Shown one piece after another: positions 50,630 through 62,820 of a stretch of DNA of 64,000 nt. This DNA comes from Pseudomonas fluorescens. Lineage in GTDB: Bacteria > Pseudomonadota > Gammaproteobacteria > Pseudomonadales > Pseudomonadaceae. Both the position numbers and the translations under genes were made by a program. The stretch covers positions 1 through 64,000 of the forward strand of contig NZ_CABVHK010000012.1 in assembly GCF_902497785.1 (NCBI RefSeq), given 5' to 3'. Under the pieces are notes generated by a model. The model was not told the origin of the DNA, did not search any database, and saw only the letters and a list, made by a program, of their open reading frames with translations. Numbering within the stretch: the stretch's first letter is position 1; each line of letters begins with the position of its first letter.

Positions 50630-52869
50630 GACTGAGCCTCTTGTGCAACGCGGATACCGACCTGGGCGCACAGCGCCAGGAAGTTCGGGAACGAGGTCGC
50701 GACGTTGGCGCAGTCATGGATGCGGATCGGTGCGGTGGCACGCAGCGATGCAACGCTGAACGCCATGGCAATCCGGTGATCGCCGTGACCGTGCACTTCG
50801 CCGCCACCGATCAGGCCGCCGTCGATGATGATGCCGTCCGGGGTCGGTTCGCATTTCACGCCCAATGCCAGCAAGCCATCGGCCATCACCTGAATCCGGT
50901 CCGACTCCTTGACTCGCAGCTCTTCGGCGCCGCGCAAAACAGTGCGCCCTTCGGCACACGCCGCTGCCACGAACAACACCGGGAATTCGTCGATGGCCAA
51001 TGGCACCAGCGCTTCCGGAATCTCGATACCTTTGAGTTTAGCTGCACGTACTCGCAGGTCTGCTACCGGCTCGCCGCCGACTTCACGCTGATTTTCCAGG
51101 GTGATGTCAGCGCCCATCAGGCGCAGGATGTCGATCACGCCGGTCCGGGTCGGGTTGATGCCTACGTGTTCGAGCACCAACTCGGAACCTTCGGCGATCG
51201 ACGCCGCAACCAGGAAGAACGCGGAAGATGAAATATCACCCGGCACTTCAATGTGGGTCGCCGTCAGCTTGTGGCCGGATTCAACGGATGCCGTAGCGCC
51301 ATTGACGCTGACCGGGTAGCCGAAACCGCGCAGCATGCGCTCGGTGTGGTCGCGAGTAGGAGCAGGCTCGGTGACGGTGGTCTGGCCTTCAGCGTACAAA
51401 CCGGCCAACAGCAGGCAGGATTTAACCTGGGCACTGGCCATCGGCATGGTGTAAGTCAGGCCTTTGAGCTTGTTGCCACCACGAATGATCATCGGCGGAC
51501 GACCTTCTGCAGCGGTTTCGATCACGGCGCCCATTTCGCGCAGCGGATTGGCCACGCGATTCATCGGACGCTTGGACAGCGAGGCGTCGCCAGTCAAGGT
51601 GCTGTCGAAGCTCTGCGCGGCCAGCAAGCCGGACAACAGACGCATCGACGTGCCCGAATTGCCCAGATAGATCGGGCCCGGCGCAGGCTTCAGGCCATGC
51701 AGGCCGACGCCATGGATGGTCACGCGGCCATGGTGCGGACCTTCGATCACCACGCCCATGTCACGGAAGGCTTGCAAGGTCGCCAGAGCGTCTTCGCCCT
51801 CGAGGAAACCTTCCACTTCAGTAGTGCCTTCGGCCAGGGAGCCGAGCATGATTGAACGGTGGGAAATCGATTTGTCGCCCGGTACACGAATCCGCCCAGT
51901 CAGGCGGCCACCAGGTTGTGCCAGGAAAATCAGGTCGTTGGAGTTCATAGCGTCCACATAAGCCCGGCGGGCCAGGATTTTGCTGAAATGTTCGCGGGCA
52001 ACCCGAGCGCGTGTGAACACGCCCAACAATTGGTGCCCATCCCCTGCATCGACCGCGTCGCGCAAGGCGTCGAGGTCGCTGCGAAATGTATCGAGTGTGC
52101 GCAGGACAGCTTCGCGGTTGGCGAGGAAGATGTCGTGCCACATGACCGGGTCGCTTCCCGCGATTCTTGTGAAATCACGGAAACCGCCGGCAGCGTAACG
52201 GAAGATCTCAAGGTTTTCATTGCGCTTGGCCAATGAATCGACCAGACCGAACGCCAGCAAGTGCGGCAAATGGCTGGTTGCCGCCAACACTTCGTCGTGG
52301 CGCTCGACCTGCATGTGTTCGACATCAGCGCCCAATTCGCGCCACAAACGGTCGACCACGGCCAATGCGGCCGGATCGGTCTGATCCAGCGGCGTCAGGA
52401 TCACTTTATGGCGGCGGAACAGCTCGGCATTGGAGGCTTCCACCCCGCTCTGCTCGGAGCCGGCAATCGGATGACCGGGCACGAAACGCGCCGGCATGCC
52501 GCCAAACGCTTCGGTCGCGGCGCGCACGACGTTACCCTTGGCGCTGCCGACGTCGGTCAGGATGGCCGACCCCAGATCCATTGCGGCCAGGCGCGCGAGC
52601 ATTTTTTCCATCGCCAGAATCGGCACGGCCAGTTGAATCACGTCAGCGCCCTGACAGGCAATCGTCAGGTCTTCTTCACAGCGATCGACCACGCCCAGCT
52701 CAACCGCCAGCTTGCGCGACTGCGGATCAAGATCGACGCCAACCACTTCGCGACACAGGCCACTCTCACGCAAGCCTTTGGCAAACGAACCGCCGATCAA
52801 CCCCAGACCGACCACCACCAGGCGACCGATCACAGGTTCAGCAGATTGCAGAGCCGTGACATCAACCAC
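50626..52869 (-). CDS. tyrA-aroA: Fused prephenate dehydrogenase / 3-phosphoshikimate 1-carboxyvinyltransferase
   Basis: Bifunctional enzyme of 747 residues. The N-terminal part (about 1-300) is a TyrA-type dehydrogenase with VVVGLGLIGGSFAKGL (18-33), catalysing the tyrosine branch. The C-terminal part (about 315-747) is EPSP synthase, with PGDKSISHRSIMLGSLAEG, LGNSGTSMRLL, the TLTGDASLSKRPM segment and GDHRIAMAF. The fusion is typical of Pseudomonas. The start is GTG, overlapping hisC by 8 bp. It lies between hisC and cmk and overlaps cmk by 4 bp, so expression is probably coupled across the group. Confidence 0.96.
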   Translation of the reverse strand: MVDVTALQSAEPVIGRLVVVGLGLIGGSFAKGLRESGLCREVVGVDLDPQSRKLAVELGVVDRCEEDLTIACQGADVIQLAVPILAMEKMLARLAAMDLGSAILTDVGSAKGNVVRAATEAFGGMPARFVPGHPIAGSEQSGVEASNAELFRRHKVILTPLDQTDPAALAVVDRLWRELGADVEHMQVERHDEVLAATSHLPHLLAFGLVDSLAKRNENLEIFRYAAGGFRDFTRIAGSDPVMWHDIFLANREAVLRTLDTFRSDLDALRDAVDAGDGHQLLGVFTRARVAREHFSKILARRAYVDAMNSNDLIFLAQPGGRLTGRIRVPGDKSISHRSIMLGSLAEGTTEVEGFLEGEDALATLQAFRDMGVVIEGPHHGRVTIHGVGLHGLKPAPGPIYLGNSGTSMRLLSGLLAAQSFDSTLTGDASLSKRPMNRVANPLREMGAVIETAAEGRPPMIIRGGNKLKGLTYTMPMASAQVKSCLLLAGLYAEGQTTVTEPAPTRDHTERMLRGFGYPVSVNGATASVESGHKLTATHIEVPGDISSSAFFLVAASIAEGSELVLEHVGINPTRTGVIDILRLMGADITLENQREVGGEPVADLRVRAAKLKGIEIPEALVPLAIDEFPVLFVAAACAEGRTVLRGAEELRVKESDRIQVMADGLLALGVKCEPTPDGIIIDGGLIGGGEVHGHGDHRIAMAFSVASLRATAPIRIHDCANVATSFPNFLALCAQVGIRVAQEAQS

Positions 52870-53974
52870 GAGCCATAACCTTGGTCAGCGCCTCGAGGAA
52901 GCGGCTGTTTTCAGTCGGCAAACCGATGGTGATACGCAGGTGATTCGGCATGCCGTAGTTGGCCACCGGACGCACGATCACGCCTTCGCGCAGCAGGCCC
53001 TGGAAGACCGGCGCCGCAACACGACCCAGATCGACGCAGATGAAGTTGCCCCTGGACGGAATCCAGCTCAACCCCAGCTCACGAAAACCCGCTTCGAGCT
53101 GTTGCATGCCGGCGTCGTTCAAGCGGCGGCTTTCAGCCAGGTACTCGGCGTCCTGCAAGGCGGCGCATGCGGCGGCCAGGGCCAGGCTGTTGACGTTGAA
53201 CGGCTGACGCACGCGGTTCAGCACATCGGCCACCACGGCAGTGGACAAGCCATAACCGACCCGCAACGCCGCCAGACCGTAGGCCTTGGAGAAGGTGCGC
53301 GAGACCAGCAAATTCGGGTAAGCCGCCAGGTAATCCAGACCGTCCGGCAAGTCGCTGCCTTCGGCGTATTCGATGTAGGCCTCGTCCAGCACCACCAGCA
53401 CGTGCTCCGGAACATCCTGCAGAAACTCGTCCAGCGCTTCGGCGCCAAACCAGGTGCCGGTCGGGTTGTTCGGGTTGGCGATGAACATCACCCGGGTATC
53501 GGCGTCGATCGCGGCCAGCATGGCCGACAGATCATGGCCCCAGTCTTTGGCCGGAATCACCTTGGCTGTCGCGCCGACGGCCTGGGTGACGATCGGATAA
53601 ACCGCGAACGCGTGCTCGCTGAACACCGCGTTCAGGCCCGGCGCCAGATAGGCACGCGCGACCAGCTCAAGAATATCGTTGGAACCGTTGCCCAGCGTCA
53701 CTTGATTCAGTTCGACGCGGCACTGATCGGCCAGCAGGGTCTTGAGGGCAAAACCGTTGCCGTCCGGATAGCGTGTCAGCTCGGCCAGTTCTTCGCGAAT
53801 AGCGGCCAAAGCCTTAGGACTGGCGCCCAACGGGTTTTCGTTGCTCGCCAGTTTTACGATGCTCGCCGGATCGATGTCCAGCTCGCGGGCCAGTTCGTCC
53901 ACAGGTTTGCCTGGAACGTAAGGCGAAAGTTGTTGCACGCCCGGCTGCGCCAAGGCGAGGAAGTCACCACTCAT
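52862..53974 (-). CDS. hisC: Histidinol-phosphate/aromatic aminotransferase (HisC2 type)
   Basis: PLP-dependent class I/II aminotransferase, 370 residues. PLP lysine in RTFSKAYGLAALRVGYG; FIANPNNPTGTW and the N-terminal LASNENPLGASP fit HisC. In this position (between pheA and tyrA-aroA) the enzyme is usually the broad aromatic/histidinol-phosphate form used for phenylalanine and tyrosine formation; histidine synthesis in the organism may use another copy. 10 bp after pheA. Confidence 0.95.
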   Translation of the reverse strand: MSGDFLALAQPGVQQLSPYVPGKPVDELARELDIDPASIVKLASNENPLGASPKALAAIREELAELTRYPDGNGFALKTLLADQCRVELNQVTLGNGSNDILELVARAYLAPGLNAVFSEHAFAVYPIVTQAVGATAKVIPAKDWGHDLSAMLAAIDADTRVMFIANPNNPTGTWFGAEALDEFLQDVPEHVLVVLDEAYIEYAEGSDLPDGLDYLAAYPNLLVSRTFSKAYGLAALRVGYGLSTAVVADVLNRVRQPFNVNSLALAAACAALQDAEYLAESRRLNDAGMQQLEAGFRELGLSWIPSRGNFICVDLGRVAAPVFQGLLREGVIVRPVANYGMPNHLRITIGLPTENSRFLEALTKVMARG

Positions 53975-53984
53975 TTGCTACCCC

Positions 53985-55079
53985 TTAGAGAACCGCTTTC
54001 GGGTAGGAACCCAGCACTTTGAGTGCCACTGCTTCCTGACTGATCTTTTCCAGCACACCTTTTACCAGCGGATCGCGGTGGTGGCCGACAAAATCGATGA
54101 AGAACACGTAGGTCCATTTACCGCTACGCGAAGGACGCGTCTCGATGCGCGTCAGGTCGATGCCATTGTCGTGGAACGGCACCAGCAACTCGTGAAGCGC
54201 GCCGGGCTTGTTGCTCATGGAGACGATGATCGAGGTCTTGTCGTCGCCGGTCGGCGGCACTTCCTGGCTGCCGATCATCAGGAATCGCGTGGAGTTGTCC
54301 GGGCGATCCTCGATTTTCTCGGCCAGACGTGTCAGCCCGTACAAGCCCGCGGCCATGTCACCGGCAATCGCCGCCGAGTTCCACTCACCCTTGACCCGCT
54401 TGGCCGCTTCGGCGTTGCTCGAAACCGCCACGCGCTCGACATTCGGGTAGTGTGCATCCAGCCACTTGCGGCACTGGGCCAGCGACTGGGCGTGGGAATA
54501 GATGCGGCTGATGCTGTCGGTCTTGGTGTTTTCACCGACCAACAGGTGGTGGTGAATGCGCAACTCGACTTCGCCACAGATGACCATGTCGTGCTCGAGA
54601 AAGCTGTCGAGGGTGTGGTTGACGGCGCCTTCGGTAGAGTTTTCCACCGGGACCACGCCAAAGTTCACCGCACCGGCCGCCACTTCACGGAACACTTCGT
54701 CGATCGCCGCCATCGGCTTGCTGATCACCGCGTGACCGAAGTGCTTCATCGCCGCTGCTTGAGTGAAGGTGCCCTCAGGGCCGAGGTAAGCCACTTTCAG
54801 CGGCTGCTCGAGGGCCAGGCACGAGGACATGATTTCGCGGAACAAACGCGCCATCTCTTCGTTGCCCAGCGGTCCCTGGTTACGCTCCATCACGCGCTTG
54901 AGCACCTGAGCTTCACGCTCAGGACGATAGAACACCGGCACTTCACCTTCCGCCAGCGAGGCCATTTTTACCCGCGCAACTTCCTGGGCGCAGCGTGCGC
55001 GTTCACTGATCAACTCCAGCACCTTGGTGTCCAGAGCATCAATGCGAACGCGCAGGGCCTTGAGTTCTTGCTCAGACAT
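53985..55079 (-). CDS. pheA: Bifunctional chorismate mutase/prephenate dehydratase
   Basis: Makes phenylpyruvate from chorismate. It has 364 residues: chorismate mutase at about 1-90 (LRVRIDALDTKVLELISERA), prephenate dehydratase at about 95-275 (VAYLGPEGTFTQAAAMKHFG, GVVPVENSTEGAVNHTLD) and a C-terminal ACT regulatory domain (PGALHELLVPF, LTRIETRPSR) that binds phenylalanine for feedback inhibition. The ATG shares one base with the serC stop (TAATG), so the two are translationally coupled. Confidence 0.97.
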   Translation of the reverse strand: MSEQELKALRVRIDALDTKVLELISERARCAQEVARVKMASLAEGEVPVFYRPEREAQVLKRVMERNQGPLGNEEMARLFREIMSSCLALEQPLKVAYLGPEGTFTQAAAMKHFGHAVISKPMAAIDEVFREVAAGAVNFGVVPVENSTEGAVNHTLDSFLEHDMVICGEVELRIHHHLLVGENTKTDSISRIYSHAQSLAQCRKWLDAHYPNVERVAVSSNAEAAKRVKGEWNSAAIAGDMAAGLYGLTRLAEKIEDRPDNSTRFLMIGSQEVPPTGDDKTSIIVSMSNKPGALHELLVPFHDNGIDLTRIETRPSRSGKWTYVFFIDFVGHHRDPLVKGVLEKISQEAVALKVLGSYPKAVL

Positions 55080-56164
55080 TAGCCGTGTTCCTTCTCGAAC
55101 TCTGCCATGTACGAGATCAGTGCGTTGACCGCAACGATGTCGACGGCGTTATAGATGGAGGCACGCATGCCGCCCACGGAACGGTGACCCTTGAGGTTCA
55201 GCAAGCCGCGTTCGTCGGCGCCGGCCAGGAATGGTTTGTCCAGACGATCATCGGCGAGGCGGAACGGCACGTTCATCCACGAGCGGTCCGACTTGTTGAT
55301 CGGGTTGCTGTAGAGGCCGCTGGCGTCGATGAAGTCGTACAGCGTGCGCTGCTTCACTTCATTGAGCTTGCCGATGGCTTCAACACCACCCTGCTCTTTC
55401 AGCCACTCGAACACCAGGCCGGACAGGTACCAGGCCAGGGTCGGCGGCGTGTTGTACATCGAGCCGTTATCGGCCGCGACCTTGTAGTTGAGCATGGTCG
55501 GGCACAGCGAGCGGGCATTGCCCAGCAGGTCTTCACGAACGATGTTCACGACGATGCCGCTCGGGCCGATGTTTTTCTGGGCGCCGGCGTAGATCATGCC
55601 GAAGCGCGAAACGTCAATCGGGCGCGAGAGAATGTCCGAGGACATGTCGGCGACCAGTGGAACGTCGCCCGTTTCCGGAACCCAGTTGAATTCCAGCCCG
55701 CCGATGGTTTCGTTCGGCGCGTAGTGCACGTAGGCCGCGTCTTTCGACAGCTGCCATTCGTTCTGGCCGGGAATGGCGAAATAGTCGTAAGGCTTGGCGG
55801 TGGCGGCAACATTGACGTGGCCGTAGCGCGACGCTTCTTCAATGGCTTTCTGCGACCAGATACCGGTATCGATATAGTCGGCAGTGCCGCTTTCCGGCAA
55901 CAGGTTCAGAGGAATCTGGGCAAATTGCTGGCTGGCGCCACCTTGCAGAAACAGCACTTTATAGTTCGAGGGGATATTCAGCAGATCACGCAGATCCTGC
56001 TCGGCCTTGGTAGCGATGGACACGAACTCATCACTGCGATGGCTCATTTCCATGACCGAGAGGCCCTTGCCGTGCCAATCAAGGAGTTCACCCTGGGCGC
56101 GCTGCAGGACAGCTTCGGGAAGTGCCGCAGGACCGGCACAGAAGTTATAGGCTCTCTTGCTCAC
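55079..56164 (-). CDS. serC: 3-phosphoserine/phosphohydroxythreonine aminotransferase
   Basis: PLP enzyme for serine and pyridoxal phosphate synthesis. It has 361 residues from GTG 56164 (usual N-terminus MSKRAYNFCAGPAALP); a TTG two codons upstream is possible but worse placed. PLP lysine in YAGAQKNIGPSG; LHGGASQQFAQ-like segment LFLQGGASQQFAQIP is visible. First gene of the serC-pheA-hisC-tyrA/aroA-cmk-rpsA run, which is separated from gyrA by a terminator and a REP palindrome. Confidence 0.96.
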   Translation of the reverse strand: MSKRAYNFCAGPAALPEAVLQRAQGELLDWHGKGLSVMEMSHRSDEFVSIATKAEQDLRDLLNIPSNYKVLFLQGGASQQFAQIPLNLLPESGTADYIDTGIWSQKAIEEASRYGHVNVAATAKPYDYFAIPGQNEWQLSKDAAYVHYAPNETIGGLEFNWVPETGDVPLVADMSSDILSRPIDVSRFGMIYAGAQKNIGPSGIVVNIVREDLLGNARSLCPTMLNYKVAADNGSMYNTPPTLAWYLSGLVFEWLKEQGGVEAIGKLNEVKQRTLYDFIDASGLYSNPINKSDRSWMNVPFRLADDRLDKPFLAGADERGLLNLKGHRSVGGMRASIYNAVDIVAVNALISYMAEFEKEHG

Positions 56165-56254
56165 ATCCAATCTCGCTCTGATTTGGTGGTATCACGCAAT
56201 AAATCACAACATCGGTTTGATCGGTCCTGCGCACTGCACGGGTACGATCAGTCT

Positions 56255-56355
56255 GTAGGAGCTGTCGAGCGGAGCGAGGCTGCGATCTTTGGGTGCTGAG
56301 CACAGCAAGAGCCAGATCAAGAGATCGCAGCCTCGCTTCGCTCGACAGCTCCTAC
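56255..56355. repeat. REP-type palindrome between gyrA and serC
   Basis: Arms GTAGGAGCTGTCGAGCGGAG(CGAGGCTGCGATCTT) from 56255 and their reverse complement ending at 56355, separated by about 30 bases. The outer core is shared with the copies at 1512, 8212 and 59437; the inner stem CGAGCGNAGCGAG is a variant of this copy. Confidence 0.85.
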
Positions 56356-56394
56356 ATTAAAAACAGTTCCATAATTCTTGGGGGACAAACAACA

Positions 56395-56420
56395 AGGGGG
56401 CGAATTTTCATCCGCCCCCT
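56395..56420 (-). terminator. Terminator downstream of gyrA
   Basis: On the minus strand AGGGGGCGGAT-GAAA-ATTCGCCCCCT, an 11-bp stem with one mismatch, followed by TGTTGTTTG. It lies 10 bp after the gyrA stop. Confidence 0.85.
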
Positions 56421-56430
56421 GTGTGTCCGC

Positions 56431-59094
<2,664 letters not shown>

Positions 59095-59436
59095 GAGAAG
59101 CCTGATTCCTTTTTCTGGTGAAACCTCGTCACATCCATATGGGACGAACGAAGCTCGCCGATGCAGGCTGATTGCCAATGCACCGACTTACGACAAATCA
59201 ACGAGTTATGCCATGGATCTGCGCAGTAAAGGCAGCCGCATCGGGCTACCTTGGAAACCGCCGGATGTTATCACAAGAGCCGCCACGCACCTATCCCCCA
59301 GATGCGCATGGAGTGTAGTTAGTTGACTGGTGGCAGGCTTGAAGGGGACGAGAGAGGCTTAGAGACGTGTTGTGTAAGCAGCAACTGACGTTTTTATTGA
59401 GCATTCAGCATCAATCTCCACTTGCAAACATGAACT

Positions 59437-59526
59437 GTAGGAGCTGCCGCAGGCTGCGATCTTTTCGGGAACGTCGCCTGCTTGCGCCGACAAGATTAAA
59501 AGATCGCAGCCTGCGGCAGCTCCTAC
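59437..59526. repeat. REP-type palindrome between gyrA and mtnA
   Basis: Nearly perfect inverted repeat: GTAGGAGCTGCCGCAGGCTG(CGATCTTTT) at 59437-59465 and AAAAGATCGCAGCCTGCGGC(AGCTCCTAC) at 59498-59526. It ends 17 bp from the mtnA stop. The rest of the 59095-59542 gap holds the gyrA upstream region, with no gene. Confidence 0.88.
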
Positions 59527-59542
59527 GCCGATCACAGTAGCG

Positions 59543-60619
59543 TCAATGCAACCGCTTGCGGCACATCAACTGCGCCATCTTTGCGGTATCCGGGCGCTCG
59601 ACGATGCCCTTTTCGGTAACGATGGCATCAATCAGATCCGCCGGCGTCACATCGAACACCGGGTTGAACGCGTCGACATCCGCCCCGACCCGCTTGCCAC
59701 CGACTTCCAGCAACTCGCGGCCGTCACGCTCTTCAATCGGAATGTCGTCGCCGCTGGCCAGGTGCATGTCGATGGTCGAACTCGGCGCCACCACCATGAA
59801 ACGCACACCGTGGTGCATCGCGTTCACCGCCAGTTGATAGGTGCCGATTTTGTTGGCCACGTCGCCATTGGCGGTGATCCGGTCGGCGCCGACGATGACC
59901 CAGGTGATGCCTTTTGTCTTCATGATGTGGGCCGCGGCAGAATCGGCGTTGAGCGTCACCGGAATACCTTCGTTGGCCAGCTCCCACGCGGTCAGTCGCG
60001 AACCTTGCAGCCACGGGCGGGTTTCGTCGGCATAAACGCGCTCGACCATGCCTTCAATGAATGCCCCGCGAATGACGCCCAGCGCCGTGCCAAAACCGCC
60101 AGTGGCCAGCGCGCCGGTGTTGCAATGGGTCAGGATCGCCTGAGCATTGCCCTGATGCTTGCGGATCAGGTCCACACCCAATTGCGCCATCGTCAGGTTA
60201 GCTTCGCGATCACTTTCGTGAATGGCCATGGCCTCCGCTTCCAGCGCCGCCAGAGGGTCGGCATCACCCTTGAGACGATCCAGGCGATCACGCATGCGAC
60301 CCAACGCCCAGAACAGATTCACCGCGGTTGGCCGGGAATCGGCGAGCAATGCGTAGTCCTCTTCCCACGCGGCCTGCCAGTCACCGCCCTCGGCAATTCG
60401 GGCGCGGGCGGCGAGCACCATGGCATACGCGGCACTGATGCCAATCGCCGGGGCGCCACGCACGACCATCGAACGAATGGCCTCGGCCACGCCGGCAGCG
60501 CTGGTGTAGGCGATCCAGGTTTCCTCGAACGGCAAGACGCGCTGATCCAGCAGATACAGGGCGCCATCTCGCCAATCGATGGCCTTCACCTTCTCCGCAG
60601 CCAACAGTCGATCGCGCAT
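59543..60619 (-). CDS. mtnA: Methylthioribose-1-phosphate isomerase
   Basis: Converts methylthioribose-1-phosphate to methylthioribulose-1-phosphate in the methionine salvage pathway. It has 358 residues from ATG 60619. Catalytic Cys166 in THCNTGALATGG and Asp246 in VGADRITANGD; VRGAPAIGISAAY near residue 53 binds substrate. Divergent from the methylthioadenosine deaminase gene, whose product begins the route to this substrate, so the two are functionally paired. Confidence 0.96.
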   Translation of the reverse strand: MRDRLLAAEKVKAIDWRDGALYLLDQRVLPFEETWIAYTSAAGVAEAIRSMVVRGAPAIGISAAYAMVLAARARIAEGGDWQAAWEEDYALLADSRPTAVNLFWALGRMRDRLDRLKGDADPLAALEAEAMAIHESDREANLTMAQLGVDLIRKHQGNAQAILTHCNTGALATGGFGTALGVIRGAFIEGMVERVYADETRPWLQGSRLTAWELANEGIPVTLNADSAAAHIMKTKGITWVIVGADRITANGDVANKIGTYQLAVNAMHHGVRFMVVAPSSTIDMHLASGDDIPIEERDGRELLEVGGKRVGADVDAFNPVFDVTPADLIDAIVTEKGIVERPDTAKMAQLMCRKRLH

Positions 60620-60651
60620 CCCACACCCCGTACTCAGTAACAAAGCCGCCG

Positions 60652-60689
60652 ATTATAGCGATCCCCCCGCCAAGACGCTCGGGTATACT
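60652..60689. promoter_or_regulatory. Divergent -10 elements for mtnA and mtaD
   Basis: On the minus strand TATAAT (60657-60652) lies 33 bp from the mtnA start; on the plus strand TATACT (60684-60689) lies 38 bp from the mtaD start. No good -35 hexamers were found at 17 bp, so these are partial promoter matches. Confidence 0.4.
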
Positions 60690-60726
60690 TCGCCATCCTT
60701 TACAAAAGCACTGGAACCGACCCTCG

Positions 60727-62061
60727 ATGCCGATCACTGCCGCTGCGCTCGACCTGTTATTGCTGCCGACCTGGCTGGTACCCGTCGAACCCGCTGGTGT
60801 TGTCCTCAAAGAGCACGCTATCGGCCTCCGCGACGGGCGCATCGTTTTCATCGGCCCGCGCTCGGCGGCGCTGAAACTCGAGGCGACCGAAGTCCGCGAA
60901 CTGCCGGGCATGCTGCTCAGCCCAGGCCTGATCAATGCTCACGGGCATGCCGCGATGACACTGTTCCGAGGCCTGGCCGACGATCTGCCGCTGATGACCT
61001 GGCTGGAAAACCACATCTGGCCGGCCGAAGCCAGGTGGGTTGATGAGACCTTTGTACGCGACGGCACCGACCTTGCCATCGCCGAACAGATAAAAGGTGG
61101 CATCACCTGCTTCTCTGACATGTATTTCTTCCCGAAGGTTGCCAGCGAACGGGTGCATAACAGCGGCATACGCGCGCAAATCGCGATTCCGATCCTCGAC
61201 TTCCCGATCCCGGGGGCGAGCACTGCGGACGAGGCCATTCGTCAGGGCGTCGAATTGTTCAACGATCTGAAGCATCACGAGCGCATCAAAGTCACCTTCG
61301 GCCCCCACGCGCCCTACACCGTGGGCGACGAAAACCTCGAGAAAATCCGGGTGATCGCCGAAGAGCTGGACGCGTCGATCCACATGCACGTCCACGAAAC
61401 CGCCTTCGAAGTACAACAGGCCGTCGAGCAACGTGGCGAGCGCCCGCTGGCCCGACTCGCGCGCCTTGGGCTGTTGGGGCCGCGCTTCCAGGCCGTTCAC
61501 ATGACTCAGATCAGCGATGAAGACCTGGCGATGCTGGTAGAAAGCAACACCAATGTGATTCATTGCCCGGAGTCGAACCTGAAACTGGCGAGCGGTTTCT
61601 GCCCGGTGGAGCGTTTGTGGCAGGCAGGCGTGAACGTGGCCGTCGGCACCGATGGCGCCGCCAGCAACAATGACCTCGACCTGCTCGGCGAAACCCGCAC
61701 CGCCGCGTTGCTGGCCAAAGCCGTTGCGGGTTCGGCCACCGCGCTGGACGCCCATCGCGCATTGCGCATGGCCACGCTCAACGGCGCCCGGGCGCTGGGA
61801 ATCGAGACAGAGGTCGGCTCGCTGGAAGTCGGCAAAGCCGCGGACATGGTCGCGTTCGACCTTTCCGGGCTGGCGCAGCAACCGGTCTACGATCCGGTTT
61901 CGCAGCTTATATATGCCACCGGTCGCGATTGCGTGAAGCATGTCTGGGTCGGCGGCAAGCAACTGCTCGACGACCGTCGCCTGACCCGTCTGGATGAAGA
62001 ACAGCTGTGCGCGACCGCCAAGGCCTGGGGCCTGCGCATCAGCGGCCATACCGAATTGTAG
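60727..62061 (+). CDS. mtaD: 5-methylthioadenosine/S-adenosylhomocysteine deaminase (TRZ/ATZ family)
   Basis: Zinc amidohydrolase of 444 residues that deaminates methylthioadenosine to methylthioinosine, the Pseudomonas entry to methionine salvage. Metal ligands: LINAHGHAAM (His72, His74), the HMHVHETAFE histidines, and Asp in VGTDGAASNNDLDLLGE. FGPHAPYTVGDENLEK is typical of this deaminase group. Next to mtnA (divergent) and followed by ubiG, mupP and yciK as in P. aeruginosa PA3170-PA3173. Confidence 0.92.
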   Translation: MPITAAALDLLLLPTWLVPVEPAGVVLKEHAIGLRDGRIVFIGPRSAALKLEATEVRELPGMLLSPGLINAHGHAAMTLFRGLADDLPLMTWLENHIWPAEARWVDETFVRDGTDLAIAEQIKGGITCFSDMYFFPKVASERVHNSGIRAQIAIPILDFPIPGASTADEAIRQGVELFNDLKHHERIKVTFGPHAPYTVGDENLEKIRVIAEELDASIHMHVHETAFEVQQAVEQRGERPLARLARLGLLGPRFQAVHMTQISDEDLAMLVESNTNVIHCPESNLKLASGFCPVERLWQAGVNVAVGTDGAASNNDLDLLGETRTAALLAKAVAGSATALDAHRALRMATLNGARALGIETEVGSLEVGKAADMVAFDLSGLAQQPVYDPVSQLIYATGRDCVKHVWVGGKQLLDDRRLTRLDEEQLCATAKAWGLRISGHTEL

Positions 62062-62117
62062 GCACCCCGGAGCAACCGTCGGGGCAACAGGATTTTTCAA
62101 GTTTCAGAGGATCAACC

Positions 62118-62816
62118 ATGAGTAACGTCGACTACGCCGAAATCGCCAAATTCGAAGCCCTGGCCCATCGCTGGTGGGACCGCGAAAGCGAGTTCAAACC
62201 GCTGCACGACATCAACCCGCTGCGGGTCAACTGGATTGACGAACGCGTCCATCTGGCCGGCAAGAAGGTCCTCGACATCGGTTGTGGCGGCGGCATCCTC
62301 AGCGAAGCCATGGCCCAACGCGGCGCGACCGTGATGGGCATCGACATGGGCGAAGCGCCGCTGGCGGTCGCTCAACTGCATCAGCTGGAATCGGGCGTGA
62401 GCGTCGAATACCGACAGATCACCGCCGAAGCCCTGGCGGAAGAAATGCCCGAGCAGTTCGACGTCGTGACCTGCCTGGAAATGCTTGAACACGTGCCGGA
62501 TCCATCGTCGGTCATCCGCGCATGCTTCAAAATGGTCAAACCGGGCGGCCAGGTGTTTTTCTCCACCATCAACCGCAACCCGAAGGCGTACCTGTTCGCC
62601 ATCGTCGGTGCCGAATACATCATGAAGCTGTTGCCACGCGGCACCCATGACTTCAAGAAATTCATCCGTCCTTCCGAGCTGGGTGCCTGGAGCCGCATGG
62701 CCGGCCTGACCGTCAAGGACATCATCGGCCTGACGTACAACCCGCTGACCAAGCATTACAAACTGGCGGCCGACGTGGACGTCAACTACATGATCCAGAC
62801 CCTGCGCGAGGAGTAA
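62118..62816 (+). CDS. ubiG: Ubiquinone biosynthesis O-methyltransferase
   Basis: SAM-dependent methyltransferase for both O-methylations in ubiquinone synthesis. It has 232 residues from ATG 62118, which follows AGAGGATCAACC. SAM motif VLDIGCGGGILSEAMA, then VTCLEMLEHVPDPSSV and GGQVFFSTINRNPKAYLFAI are UbiG hallmarks. It lies 56 bp after mtaD and 4 bp before mupP. Confidence 0.97.
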   Translation: MSNVDYAEIAKFEALAHRWWDRESEFKPLHDINPLRVNWIDERVHLAGKKVLDIGCGGGILSEAMAQRGATVMGIDMGEAPLAVAQLHQLESGVSVEYRQITAEALAEEMPEQFDVVTCLEMLEHVPDPSSVIRACFKMVKPGGQVFFSTINRNPKAYLFAIVGAEYIMKLLPRGTHDFKKFIRPSELGAWSRMAGLTVKDIIGLTYNPLTKHYKLAADVDVNYMIQTLREE

Positions 62817-62820
62817 GCCG

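Noticed and set aside
52712..54022. 436-codon ORF opposite hisC
   Set aside because: Shadow of the hisC and tyrA-aroA coding strand; no recognisable domain.
59095..59542. Possible gene or RNA in the gap upstream of gyrA
   Set aside because: Only a REP palindrome and presumed gyrA promoter sequence are visible; no ORF with a ribosome site and no tRNA-like fold.
60757..62100. 447-codon ORF opposite mtaD
   Set aside because: Shadow frame; mtaD has intact metal ligands and synteny.
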